From contig NZ_LQIW01000001.1 in the NCBI RefSeq assembly GCF_001500025.1, forward strand, positions 62,001-126,000: a stretch of 64,000 nucleotides of DNA, in the 5' to 3' direction. The first letter of the stretch is position 1; every line of letters starts with the position of its first letter. This DNA comes from Mycobacterium sp. IS-1590. Its GTDB lineage: Bacteria; Actinomycetota; Actinomycetes; Mycobacteriales; Mycobacteriaceae. Position numbers and translations under genes: made by a program. A model generated the notes under the pieces. It ran no database searches. It saw only the letters and a program-made list of their open reading frames with translations, and was not told where the DNA came from. Shown here one piece after another: positions 16,005 to 24,764 of the stretch.

Positions 16005-16424
16005 ATGGCCAAGATGACGACTGATGAGCGCGAGAAGTTCCTGTCCGACGTCCACGTGGGCGTCATCGCCGTCGAGCGCCCCGGCCGGGCGCCGCTGAGC
16101 GTGCCGATCTGGTACGGCTACACACCGGGCGGCGAAGTGCTGCTGTGGACAGAGTCTGAGTCCCTCAAGCACCGGCTCATCAAGGAGGCCGGCCGGTTTT
16201 CGATCACCGCGCAGGACGAGGCGCCGCCGTATCGATACGTCACCGCGGAGGGCGATGTGACCGGTATCGGACCGGCTGAGGATGCGATCGTGCGGGAGAT
16301 CGCCACTCGCTATCTGGGCGAAGAGGAAGGCAACACGTTCACCGATCAGAACCTCACGCCGACGTCGGTGATCATCCGGATGCGCCCGCAGCGCTGGCTG
16401 AGCTTCGACTACTCGACGGAGTAA
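16005..16424 (+). CDS. Pyridoxamine 5'-phosphate oxidase-like (PPOX) flavin/F420-binding protein
   Basis: A protein of 139 residues with the split-barrel pattern MTTDEREKFLSDVHVGVIAV, RAPLSVPIWYGYTPGGEVLL and TESESLKHRLIKEAGRFSIT. Such mycobacterial proteins bind F420 or FMN and reduce assorted substrates; the exact reaction is unknown. The ATG at 16005 gives the family's usual N-terminus (MAKMTTDE). It follows the Ddn-type gene on the same strand and may share its transcript. Confidence 0.82.
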   Translation: MAKMTTDEREKFLSDVHVGVIAVERPGRAPLSVPIWYGYTPGGEVLLWTESESLKHRLIKEAGRFSITAQDEAPPYRYVTAEGDVTGIGPAEDAIVREIATRYLGEEEGNTFTDQNLTPTSVIIRMRPQRWLSFDYSTE

Positions 16425-16541
16425 CCGCTTCTTGTGCACCGTCGCGGGCTGCGAGCGTCCGCGAAATGCCGGCTATGCGCGGCGTGTCGGGCGCAAACAC
16501 GGTCGCTCGCGGCAGTTAGGGGGCCGGGGGGCAGGGGGCCG

Positions 16542-17741
16542 TCAGATCTGGCCGTGGCGCGGCGGGGGTGTGCCCGTCAGGGTGTAGCGGCCGATGTGCT
16601 GGATCTTCCACCGCGTCGGGTCGTGCAACGTATGAGTTCGGGCGTCGCGCCAGTATCGCGACAGGTTGCCCGACGCCGAAGCGCTTCTGGTTCCGCCCAA
16701 TTCGAACAACACGTTCGACGCGTCCAGCGACGCGCGTACCGCGGCCACCTTCGCCGCCGCGACGGCGATCGACGCCTCGGCCGCCGTCTCGTCGGACAGA
16801 TGGGCCTCGGCGTGGTCGACCGCCCGCGCCGCCTCCGCCAGCAACGCTTGCGCCGCCCGCACCGTCACGGCCAACTCTCCCGCGACCGTGATCAGTGTTG
16901 GGTCGTCGACCGCGGCGGCCACGCCGGCCTCGAAGTGTGGCCGCGCCCGTTCGGCCTGGCGCACACCGGCCGCGAGTGCCCCGGTCGCGATGCCGACGTC
17001 GATCGCGCTGTGCAGCAACTGTGCTCGGGCACCGTATACGGACGGCCCCGCGAAGATCGGCGAGAACGGCACCACGTGTTCGACGGGCACCGCGACGTTG
17101 TCGAGCGTCACCGTGCCCGACGCCGTCGTGCGTTGCCCCATGCCGTCCCAGTCGTCGACCACCGACAACCCCTCGGCGTCGCGCGCGACGAACGCCACTG
17201 CCTTCGGCGTCTGCGCGGTCGGCACCTCAGAACCGTCGGCCAGCGACGCCCGCACCAGCACCCAGTCGGCGAACAGCGCGCCCGTTGAGTAGAACTTGCG
17301 CCCCGACAACACATAGTCGCCCGATGGCTGGCGCACCAGCGTGGTCGTGTCGACGTCGACGGTGTGCGGCCCGCGCTCGGACTGCGCATTTGCCAGCAGG
17401 GCCCCGTTGCGCACCCGGTCGTAGAAGTACGACTTCTGCGTATAGCTGCCCTGTAACCGCAGCGCCTCGAGAAACACGAAGTGCGAGTGGGGAATCTGGG
17501 CCAGCGAGGGGTCGGCGTGAGCGATCCGCCGAAACACCTCGGCCAGCACCGTGGCCGGCGCCGCGATGCCCCCGAAGTCGACGGGCACCGTCAACGCCAG
17601 CAGGCCCGACTCCTTGAGCGCCCGCACCTGATCGTGCGGCAGCCGACGCTCGGCGTCGCGTGCGCACGCCTCGGCATCGAATTCGGCTGCCAGTTTCGCC
17701 GCGACGTCGAGCGCCTCGTCCGTCGATGCGATCGGGTTCAT
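16542..17741 (-). CDS. SfnB-type acyl-CoA-dehydrogenase-like flavoprotein
   Basis: A protein of 399 residues with the acyl-CoA dehydrogenase fold: helical N-terminus, ALTVPVDFGGIAAPATVLAE, the FMN/FAD region SGRKFYSTGALFADWVLVRA, DWDGMGQRTTASGTVTLDNV and a C-terminal helical bundle ending GTRSASASGNLSRYWRDART. This matches the sulfur-acquisition SfnB / dibenzothiophene monooxygenase group rather than a beta-oxidation enzyme. It overlaps the upstream SsuD-type gene by four bases (ATGA), so the two are coupled and probably act on organosulfur compounds during sulfate limitation. Substrate inferred from the pair. Confidence 0.85.
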   Translation of the reverse strand: MNPIASTDEALDVAAKLAAEFDAEACARDAERRLPHDQVRALKESGLLALTVPVDFGGIAAPATVLAEVFRRIAHADPSLAQIPHSHFVFLEALRLQGSYTQKSYFYDRVRNGALLANAQSERGPHTVDVDTTTLVRQPSGDYVLSGRKFYSTGALFADWVLVRASLADGSEVPTAQTPKAVAFVARDAEGLSVVDDWDGMGQRTTASGTVTLDNVAVPVEHVVPFSPIFAGPSVYGARAQLLHSAIDVGIATGALAAGVRQAERARPHFEAGVAAAVDDPTLITVAGELAVTVRAAQALLAEAARAVDHAEAHLSDETAAEASIAVAAAKVAAVRASLDASNVLFELGGTRSASASGNLSRYWRDARTHTLHDPTRWKIQHIGRYTLTGTPPPRHGQI

Positions 17742-18907
17742 CGCGAACCGCTGACGAACGGGATCGACGCCGGGGCGGCCGTCGTCGCCGAATCCTTGTA
17801 CAGCCCGCGCTCACGCAGGATCGGGACGACGCCCTCGCCGAACCAGTACAACTCCTCGAGGTGGGGGTAGCCGGAGAAGATGAACTCGTCGATGCCGATG
17901 TCGGCGTATTCGGCGATGCGGTCGGCGACCTCGACGTGGCTGCCGACCAGCGCGGTGCCCGCACCCCCGCGGACCAGGCCCACGCCGGCCCACAGGTTCG
18001 GTGCGATCTCCAGCGAGCGGGCGTCGTGCCAACTGCCGTCGCGTCGATGCTCCTCGTGCAGGGCCAGCATCCGTTTCTGGCCCTCGGATTGGCTGCGGTG
18101 CAAGCCTTTCTGTGCGTTGCGCACGGTCTCCTCGTCGAGCGCGGCGACGAGCCGGTCGGCTTGTGTCCACGCCTCGTCGGAGCCGTCTCGCGAAATCGTG
18201 TGCAACCGGATGCCGAACCGGATATCGCGGCCCTGCTCGGCGGCGAGCTCGCGGATCCAGGAGATCTTCTCGCGCACCGCCGACGGCGGCTCGCCCCAGG
18301 TCAGGTATACGTCGGCGTGGCGGGCGGCGACCGGTCCCGCGGCGGCCGAGCTGCCGCCGAAATACAACGGCGGCAACGGGTTCGGAAGCGTGGGCAGGGC
18401 GGCCTCCTCGATGCGGATGTGCTCGCCGGCCAGCGACACCGTCTCCCCGGCCCACAGTCTGCGCACCACTTCGAGGAACTCGTCACACCGCTGGTAGCGG
18501 CCGTCCTTGTCGAGGTAGTCGCCGAACGAACGCTGTTCGTGCGCTTCACCGCCGACCACCACGTTGAGCAGGATGCGTCCGGGTGCGTGCCGTGCGAATG
18601 TCGCCGCCATCTGCGCCGACAGCGTCGGGCTGACCAGTCCGGGGCGGAGCGCGACCAGGAACGCCAACGACGTCGTCTCGCGGGCGAGCAGCGACGCGGT
18701 GATGAACGCGTCCTCGCACCATGCGCCCGTCGGGATCAGCGCGCCGGTGAAGCCGAACGATTCGGCGGCGCGCACGATCGAACCCAGGTAGTCGATCGAG
18801 GCGTCGCGGTCGCTGTGCGCCGCGCCGGCTGGCAGGCCGTGCCCACCGCCGACGATCAGCCGGCTGTCGCCGTAAGTGGGCAGAAACCAATGCAATTGGA
18901 TGGTCAC
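17738..18907 (-). CDS. ssuD: FMNH2-dependent alkanesulfonate monooxygenase (SsuD-type)
   Basis: A protein of 389 residues of the two-component luciferase-like group. It uses FMNH2 and O2 to cleave the C-S bond of sulfonates, releasing sulfite. MTIQLHWFLPTYGDSR, FLVALRPGLVSPTLSAQMAA, RILLNVVVGGEAHEQRSFGD and TWGEPPSAVREKI are typical SsuD segments. No flavin reductase is adjacent, so it must borrow one. It overlaps SfnB by four bases and the upstream small ORF by four, forming a three-gene unit. SsuD versus SfnG (dimethylsulfone monooxygenase) cannot be separated with certainty from the sequence alone. Confidence 0.82.
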   Translation of the reverse strand: MTIQLHWFLPTYGDSRLIVGGGHGLPAGAAHSDRDASIDYLGSIVRAAESFGFTGALIPTGAWCEDAFITASLLARETTSLAFLVALRPGLVSPTLSAQMAATFARHAPGRILLNVVVGGEAHEQRSFGDYLDKDGRYQRCDEFLEVVRRLWAGETVSLAGEHIRIEEAALPTLPNPLPPLYFGGSSAAAGPVAARHADVYLTWGEPPSAVREKISWIRELAAEQGRDIRFGIRLHTISRDGSDEAWTQADRLVAALDEETVRNAQKGLHRSQSEGQKRMLALHEEHRRDGSWHDARSLEIAPNLWAGVGLVRGGAGTALVGSHVEVADRIAEYADIGIDEFIFSGYPHLEELYWFGEGVVPILRERGLYKDSATTAAPASIPFVSGSR

Positions 18908-19275
18908 AGGGTCATTCCTTGATGGCCGCGGGTCGGCCGGGACGTCACGTTGCGCGCCGCCGCGGGGAGCTTGACCGGCTCGGTCCAGTACTTCAGGTCT
19001 TGTTCGCGCCTCGACCGGTTGTCAGGGGGCTTCCCCGGCCCGGGGATCTGGTGGGCGACGTAGTTCATGTCGACGGCGTTGAAGCGGATCACACGAGTCA
19101 CCCCGAAATGCTGCCCAGCGGCGTCGACGCCGTCACGGGTTAGGTTCAGCGCGATCAGAACAGCATTTCGGGCGCGCTCGCGGGCGTCGAGCGGCCGCCG
19201 AGCGTCGAGATTCCGCGGCGTGTCGAGGTGCAGACACGGACGCTCGCGCGATGGAGGTGGGGTAGGCGGGGGCAA
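18904..19275 (-). CDS. Small basic protein of unknown function coupled to ssuD
   Basis: The frame overlaps the ssuD start by four bases (ATGA) and keeps a strong coding-type third-base pattern through RFNAVDMNYVAHQIPGPGKP and onward to the end, so the 3' part is probably real. It is basic, proline-rich and lacks a membrane segment or signal peptide. The start is uncertain: the longest form begins at TTG 19275 (123 residues), with shorter options at a GTG encoding VTRVIRFN (65 residues) or the ATG of MNYVAHQ (54 residues). No family was recognised. Position suggests a leader or accessory of the sulfonate genes. Confidence 0.5.
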   Translation of the reverse strand: MPPPTPPPSRERPCLHLDTPRNLDARRPLDARERARNAVLIALNLTRDGVDAAGQHFGVTRVIRFNAVDMNYVAHQIPGPGKPPDNRSRREQDLKYWTEPVKLPAAARNVTSRPTRGHQGMTL

Positions 19276-19373
19276 GCGGCCGGATTTCTCGCGGATGGCG
19301 GATGACCTGCGGCGTGATAGCCTCTACGCGGGTGTTTATCTACATCCGTTCAGAATGAGAGAAGTTGAAAAGT

Positions 19374-19577
19374 ATGGCACAGGGAACTGTGAAGTGGTTC
19401 AACAGCGATAAGGGCTTCGGCTTCATCGCTCCCGACAGCGGCGACAAGGACGTCTTCGTCCATTACTCGGAGATCCAGGGCAATGGATACCGGTCGCTGG
19501 AAGAGAACCAACGCGTCGAGTTCAATATCGAACAGGGCGCCAAAGGACCTCAGGCAGTCGGCGTCAGCGCCGTCTGA
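19374..19577 (+). CDS. cspA: Cold-shock protein (CspA family)
   Basis: A protein of 67 residues, a single cold-shock domain. The RNA-binding motifs RNP1 (KGFGFIAP) and RNP2 (VFVHYSEI) are intact and the start is [18 protein letters not shown]. It binds single-stranded RNA/DNA and acts as an RNA chaperone. GAGAGAAG lies upstream of the ATG at the right distance; the in-frame TTG nine bases earlier is not needed. A strong hairpin terminator follows. It is divergent from the ssuD operon and transcribed alone. Confidence 0.95.
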   Translation: MAQGTVKWFNSDKGFGFIAPDSGDKDVFVHYSEIQGNGYRSLEENQRVEFNIEQGAKGPQAVGVSAV

Positions 19578-19593
19578 GTTCGCACAATCGACA

Positions 19594-19623
19594 GTGGGCT
19601 GGTGGGACTCCCCGCCAGCCCAC
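19594..19623 (+). terminator. Rho-independent terminator of the cold-shock gene
   Basis: A stem of 9 perfect pairs (GTGGGCTGG / CCAGCCCAC) that continues inward with a G-U and three G-C pairs around a four-base loop, starting 17 bases after the cspA stop and followed by a short T-containing stretch. Confidence 0.8.
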
Positions 19624-20080
19624 ATCTCGTTTAATGGGGTAGACGTATCGCGGTGACGTCGCATCCGAATGCCGAAGTCTCCGAAGACCTTTCGTCCATT
19701 GTCGACAGTGCCCCGTCCGGGCTCGCTGGAACTACGTGCCGAAAACCGGATCCGATCGACGATCCGGCCATCTCGATGCCATGACCGAGGCTCTCGTCGA
19801 GGGTCCTCGACGGGTGGTGGATGCGACGCTGTTCACCCCGCCACTCGCCGATGCGTATCGGGACGGGCCGCGAGGCCGCCGCGGTCTGACCACCGCGCGA
19901 TCACCTGAACCAGCTGTCGATCGCCTGACCAGGGGCGTCGACACCGCCATCGGGGTTCCCTAGACTGGTCGCAACGCCGACGCCCTGCGTCGTCTCCGTC
20001 GATTTCGGCCGGTGGTCCGTGATCACGACGGGTTCACACACGAGCCCGCCCCACCACCCCGAACGCCCACAGGACACCCT
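19624..20080. other. 457-base stretch without a confident gene
   Basis: No recognised gene. A 43-codon frame starting at GTG 19653 (VTSHPNAEVSEDLSSIVDSA) ends at 19784 and overlaps by four bases a second 60-codon frame starting ATG 19781 (MTEALVEGPRRVVD). The first has somewhat coding-like usage but neither resembles a known protein. The right part should hold the desaturase promoter; TAGACT at about 19972 is a possible -10 element. Confidence 0.35.
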
Positions 20081-21223
20081 TTGGCAATCACCGACGTCGG
20101 TGCGTACACCCATTTGAGCACCACGGAAATCGAAACCCTCGGCGCCGAGCTGGACGCCATCCGCAGCGAAGTCGAAGGCTCGCTCGGAGAACGCGACGCC
20201 ACCTACATCCGCCGGACCATAAAGTTTCAGCGCGCCCTCGAAGTGCTCGCCCGGCTGCTCATCGGCACCAGCCGGTCCCGCACCGGCTGGCTGGTCGGCA
20301 CGGCCGCGCTGGCATACGCCAAGAGCGTGGAGAACATGGAGATCGGCCACAACGTCAGCCACGGCCAGTGGGACTGGATGAATGATCCTGAGATCCATTC
20401 CGCCACGTGGGAATGGGACATGGTCGCCGTCTCGGCGCAGTGGCGGTACTCGCACAACTACCGGCACCACATGTTCAGCAACGTCGTCGGCGTGGACGAC
20501 GACCTCGGCTTCGGCATCATGCGGATCACCCGGGACATCCCGTGGCAACCGGTACACCTGTTGCAGCCGCTTCGAAACCTGTTGTTGGCGAGCATCTTCG
20601 AATGGGGAATCGCGCTGCACGGCGTTCACTCCGAACGCGACCGCGCAGAGGGCGACACCGGGCAGGTGACCCGGGAGAGGAAGAAACTGGCTCGCAAGAT
20701 CGCCCGCCAGGCCGTCAAGGACTACGTGGTCTTTCCGGCGCTGAGCGGACGCCGTTGGCGCCGCGCCCTGGCCGCCAACGCGGTGGCCAACCTCCTGCGC
20801 AACCTGTGGGCATATGTGGTGATCTTCTGCGGCCACTTTCCCGACGGAGCCGAGAAGTTCACCGCCGACGCCATCGAGAATGAGAGCCGGGCGGACTGGT
20901 ACCTGCGCCAGATGCTGGGGGCGGCCAACTTCAAGGCCGGTCGTCTGCTGGCGTTCTCGAGCGGCAACCTCTGCTACCAGATCGAGCACCACCTGTTTCC
21001 CGACCTGCCCAGCAATCGGCTCGCGGAGGTCGCGGTGCGGGTTCGGGACGTCTGCGACAGATACGGCTTGCCCTATACATCCGGATCGCTTGTGCGCCAA
21101 TATCTTTTGACGCTGCGCACGATCCACAAGCTGGCCCTGCCGGACGACTTTCTGACGGCCACCAGCGACGACGCGCCGGAAACGGCGTCGGAGCGCAAGT
21201 TCGAGACGAAGCGGGCGTCCTAG
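20081..21223 (+). CDS. DesA3-type acyl-CoA delta-9 fatty acid desaturase
   Basis: A protein of 380 residues. The three His boxes of membrane desaturases are present: HNVSHGQWDW, HNYRHH and QIEHH in NLCYQIEHHLFPDLPSNRL. The N-terminus MAITDVGAYTHLSTTEIETL matches mycobacterial DesA3, which makes oleoyl-CoA from stearoyl-CoA. TTG at 20081 is chosen because it gives that N-terminus and AGGA lies ten bases before it. Compared with M. tuberculosis DesA3 (about 427 residues) the C-terminal tail after SERKFETKRAS is missing, and the flavodoxin-reductase-type electron donor normally beside desA3 is not adjacent, so this may be a second copy. It converges on the sulfatase with three bases between stops. 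Confidence 0.88.
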   Translation: MAITDVGAYTHLSTTEIETLGAELDAIRSEVEGSLGERDATYIRRTIKFQRALEVLARLLIGTSRSRTGWLVGTAALAYAKSVENMEIGHNVSHGQWDWMNDPEIHSATWEWDMVAVSAQWRYSHNYRHHMFSNVVGVDDDLGFGIMRITRDIPWQPVHLLQPLRNLLLASIFEWGIALHGVHSERDRAEGDTGQVTRERKKLARKIARQAVKDYVVFPALSGRRWRRALAANAVANLLRNLWAYVVIFCGHFPDGAEKFTADAIENESRADWYLRQMLGAANFKAGRLLAFSSGNLCYQIEHHLFPDLPSNRLAEVAVRVRDVCDRYGLPYTSGSLVRQYLLTLRTIHKLALPDDFLTATSDDAPETASERKFETKRAS

Positions 21224-21226
21224 TCT

Positions 21227-23020
21227 TCAGTCGCGGCCGAGAACGCGCCCCAACAGGCCGGGGCGCGCGCTGGGCCCCCTGCGCGGCGAGTACGGCCACG
21301 GGTTGTTGCGCTCGGGCACCGACTCTGCCCGCGCCTGCTTGAGCTGCGCGCGCAGATGCTGTCGCAGGTCATGCAGATCCGGATCGGTCCACCGGTTGCG
21401 GGCCTCGGCCGGGTCGTCGGTCAGGTCGTACAACTCCCACTGGTCGTCGAGCGGCGACGTACGGTAAGCCTCGCCGCCGAGGCCGTTGGCCGCGAGGTGG
21501 CGCACTCCGGGCTCGGTCCAGGTCGCGGGATCGTCGAAGGTCCGCACCAATTTCCACAGATGCCCCTGGCCACCGGCCTCGTCGACGCGCACCACGAGGC
21601 CCTCGAAGTTCGACGCGACGTGCGCTGGTATCCGAATACGCAGTGGCGCAGGCGGATTCGTCCCGCGCTTGATCTTGCGCGCCAAACCCGACGCGCCAGT
21701 GTCGCCCTCGAGCACGTTGTCGCGCGTCATCAGGTACACCGCCCGCGAGTCGTCGGCTTGCGCGCCGTCGACCACGGGCATCAGGTTGCGGCCCGGCAGG
21801 TCGTGCACCTCGGAGAAGGTCTCCGCCAGTTTCGCCGCGGCGGCCTCGACGTCGACACCGGCGGCGCCCAGCAGTGTCGGCACGATGTCCACGTGCGACG
21901 TCGGCGCCGTCACCGTCCGCGGTTCGGTCGCCTGCTCGCCGATCCGGGCCACCACGAACGGCACCCGCGTCGCCTCGTCGTAGAGGTTGAACCACTTCTG
22001 GTGCAGGCCGCCGTGCGCGCCGAGCAGGTCGCCGTGGTCGGATGTGCGGACCAGCACCGCGTTCTCCGAACCGCCCTCGGTGACCGCGCGGCGCACACGG
22101 TCGATCGGGTTGTCGACCTCGGCGTGCAGCCGGTAGTACAGGTCCCGATAGCGCTGCGCCTGGCGGGTGTAGGTGCGGTCGATCGCCGGCGCGGGGCCGT
22201 AGCCCGAGTAATAGGCCTCGCGGAACGCGATCTGCGCGGCGGGCTTGGTGGACAGGTCTTCGTCGGCCGTCGGCGCCGGGGGCACGTTCGGCGGGTCCAG
22301 CGGCGACGGATGCACCGGGCTGCGCCGCTGCCACGCCGGGAACAGCACGATGTCGTGCGGGTTGACGAAGCTGGCCACCAGCAGGAACGGTCGCATCGCG
22401 TCGACGTCGCCCGCGCGGCGCCGGTCGTAGCGGTCCCGCAACCAGGCCACCACCCGGTCGGCGATCAGCGGGTCGCGGCGAACCCCCGCGTTGGCCAGCG
22501 GGGCGCCGTGCGGCTCCGGACCGACCCATCCCGAAAAGCCATACGGCGCAAGCGGATCGGCGTCAAGGTAGCGCTGCACCGCTTTCGGGTCGACGACGCC
22601 GTCGTCGTCATTGGTGGCCAGCGGCTCACCGGTGGCCGGGTCGGTCAGGTCCGCGTGCGAGATGTGCCACTTGCCGTCGTAATGGGTGTCGTAACCGGCC
22701 GCGCGGAACCAGTTGCCGAGCGTGGGCACCTCGTGAGGGCGCAGCCAGCGCATGCGGGAGTCATCGGCGGTCTTGCCGATCCCGTCGGTCTGGGTGACGC
22801 CGTGCAGGTCGGGGTACTGGCCGGTGAAGATCGTCGGGCGGCTCGGCACGCAGGCCAGCGACCCGGTGTAGTGCCGCGCAAAGCTCACGCCGTGCTCCTC
22901 GAACCACCCGCGGCCGGTGAGCGTCTCCCGTCGCCAGGCGAGGACCTCCGGCGCCTCGTACGGCGGCACCGCGCGCTCCTCGTCGGTCATCACGATGATG
23001 ATGTCGGGGCGGTTCGTCAT
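21227..23020 (-). CDS. Cys-type sulfatase
   Basis: A protein of 597 residues of the alkaline-phosphatase-like sulfatase family. The modification motif CVPSRPTIFTG places the formylglycine precursor at Cys57; metal ligands are visible in MTDEE near the N-terminus and in VRTSDHGDLLGAHG. No signal peptide, so cytoplasmic. It needs the formylglycine-generating enzyme encoded at 14578-15447 or another copy. The ATG at 23020 follows GGAGAG and overlaps the stop of the SRPBCC gene by four bases; the longer open frame upstream is antisense noise over that gene. The substrate (aryl sulfate, choline sulfate or other) cannot be decided here. Confidence 0.9.
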   Translation of the reverse strand: MTNRPDIIIVMTDEERAVPPYEAPEVLAWRRETLTGRGWFEEHGVSFARHYTGSLACVPSRPTIFTGQYPDLHGVTQTDGIGKTADDSRMRWLRPHEVPTLGNWFRAAGYDTHYDGKWHISHADLTDPATGEPLATNDDDGVVDPKAVQRYLDADPLAPYGFSGWVGPEPHGAPLANAGVRRDPLIADRVVAWLRDRYDRRRAGDVDAMRPFLLVASFVNPHDIVLFPAWQRRSPVHPSPLDPPNVPPAPTADEDLSTKPAAQIAFREAYYSGYGPAPAIDRTYTRQAQRYRDLYYRLHAEVDNPIDRVRRAVTEGGSENAVLVRTSDHGDLLGAHGGLHQKWFNLYDEATRVPFVVARIGEQATEPRTVTAPTSHVDIVPTLLGAAGVDVEAAAAKLAETFSEVHDLPGRNLMPVVDGAQADDSRAVYLMTRDNVLEGDTGASGLARKIKRGTNPPAPLRIRIPAHVASNFEGLVVRVDEAGGQGHLWKLVRTFDDPATWTEPGVRHLAANGLGGEAYRTSPLDDQWELYDLTDDPAEARNRWTDPDLHDLRQHLRAQLKQARAESVPERNNPWPYSPRRGPSARPGLLGRVLGRD

Positions 23021-23472
23021 CGGGTGCTCTCCAATCGTTTCGCCAGCGCGGCGAGCATGGTGTCGGATCCGCGGGCCAACGCCTGGCAGGCCAGGCGTTC
23101 GACGAGCTGCTGCGTTCTGCCTCTGCCCTTGCGGACGGTGGTGGTGATTGTCACGATCGTCTGTCCGCCGCTCGTCGGCTCCAGGGTCCAGCGGTTGCTG
23201 ATCTCGCCCAAGAACTTGGGCAGGCCCGCGATCTCGTACGCCAGGACGTACTGCGGATCGCATTCGGTGACGGTCTCGACCAACGTGTTGCGCCCGATCT
23301 GCACACGTCGCGCGGTGCCGACCAGGGCGCCGTCCGGTCCGTGCGTCAGGATGCAGGAGTGGTCGACGTCCAGCCACGAGGCGATGGCGCCGAAATCGGC
23401 GAGTACATCCCAGATCTGCGTCGGGCTGGCGATGATGACGCGGCTGCGGTCGAGTTCGGCCACGGCCCCCAC
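23017..23472 (-). CDS. SRPBCC (START-like) family protein coupled to the sulfatase
   Basis: A protein of 151 residues with the polyketide-cyclase/dehydrase-like pattern: VIIASPTQIWDVLADFGAIA followed by SWLDVDHSCIL, then TVTECDPQYVLAYEIAGLP and NRWTLEP. These form a hydrophobic ligand cavity. It overlaps the sulfatase by four bases, so a shared substrate or ligand-carrying role is likely but unproven. Starts at GTG 23472; the GTG nine bases downstream (VAELDRSR) is equally possible. Confidence 0.82.
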   Translation of the reverse strand: MGAVAELDRSRVIIASPTQIWDVLADFGAIASWLDVDHSCILTHGPDGALVGTARRVQIGRNTLVETVTECDPQYVLAYEIAGLPKFLGEISNRWTLEPTSGGQTIVTITTTVRKGRGRTQQLVERLACQALARGSDTMLAALAKRLESTR

Positions 23473-23487
23473 CGTACGTGAAACTGA

Positions 23488-23605
23488 CGACGCCGTCAGG
23501 CGAACCTTGCTGGGTGGTGCGCCGAAAGTACGGTTGTTGCACGTAAGTCACGGATTTCGGTGCAACAACCGTACTCTCGGCGGCGGCGACGCCGTCAGTC
23601 GAACC
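23488..23605. repeat. Long intergenic hairpin flanked by 19-base direct repeats
   Basis: Arms 23520-23542 and 23560-23582 form a 23-pair stem with one mismatch (core AGTACGGTTGTTGCAC / GTGCAACAACCGTACT) around a 17-base loop. The structure is bracketed by two copies of CGACGCCGTCAGNCGAACC at 23488-23506 and 23587-23605 that differ at one base. It sits in the 212-base gap between the dehydrogenase stop and the SRPBCC start, both minus strand. It could be a terminator, a small non-autonomous element or a regulatory RNA structure. Confidence 0.75.
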
Positions 23606-23684
23606 GCCCGGACACCCCCCGATGCACAAATTTTGGGGGCATCGCAGCGGTGTATCTGTGGATACCGGGAGTTTGCGGGGCCGG

Positions 23685-24760
<1,076 letters not shown>

Positions 24761-24764
<4 letters not shown>

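Noticed and set aside
23021..23629. N-terminal extension of the sulfatase frame
   Set aside because: Lies antisense or out of frame over the SRPBCC gene; ATG 23020 has a ribosome-binding site and the proper N-terminus.
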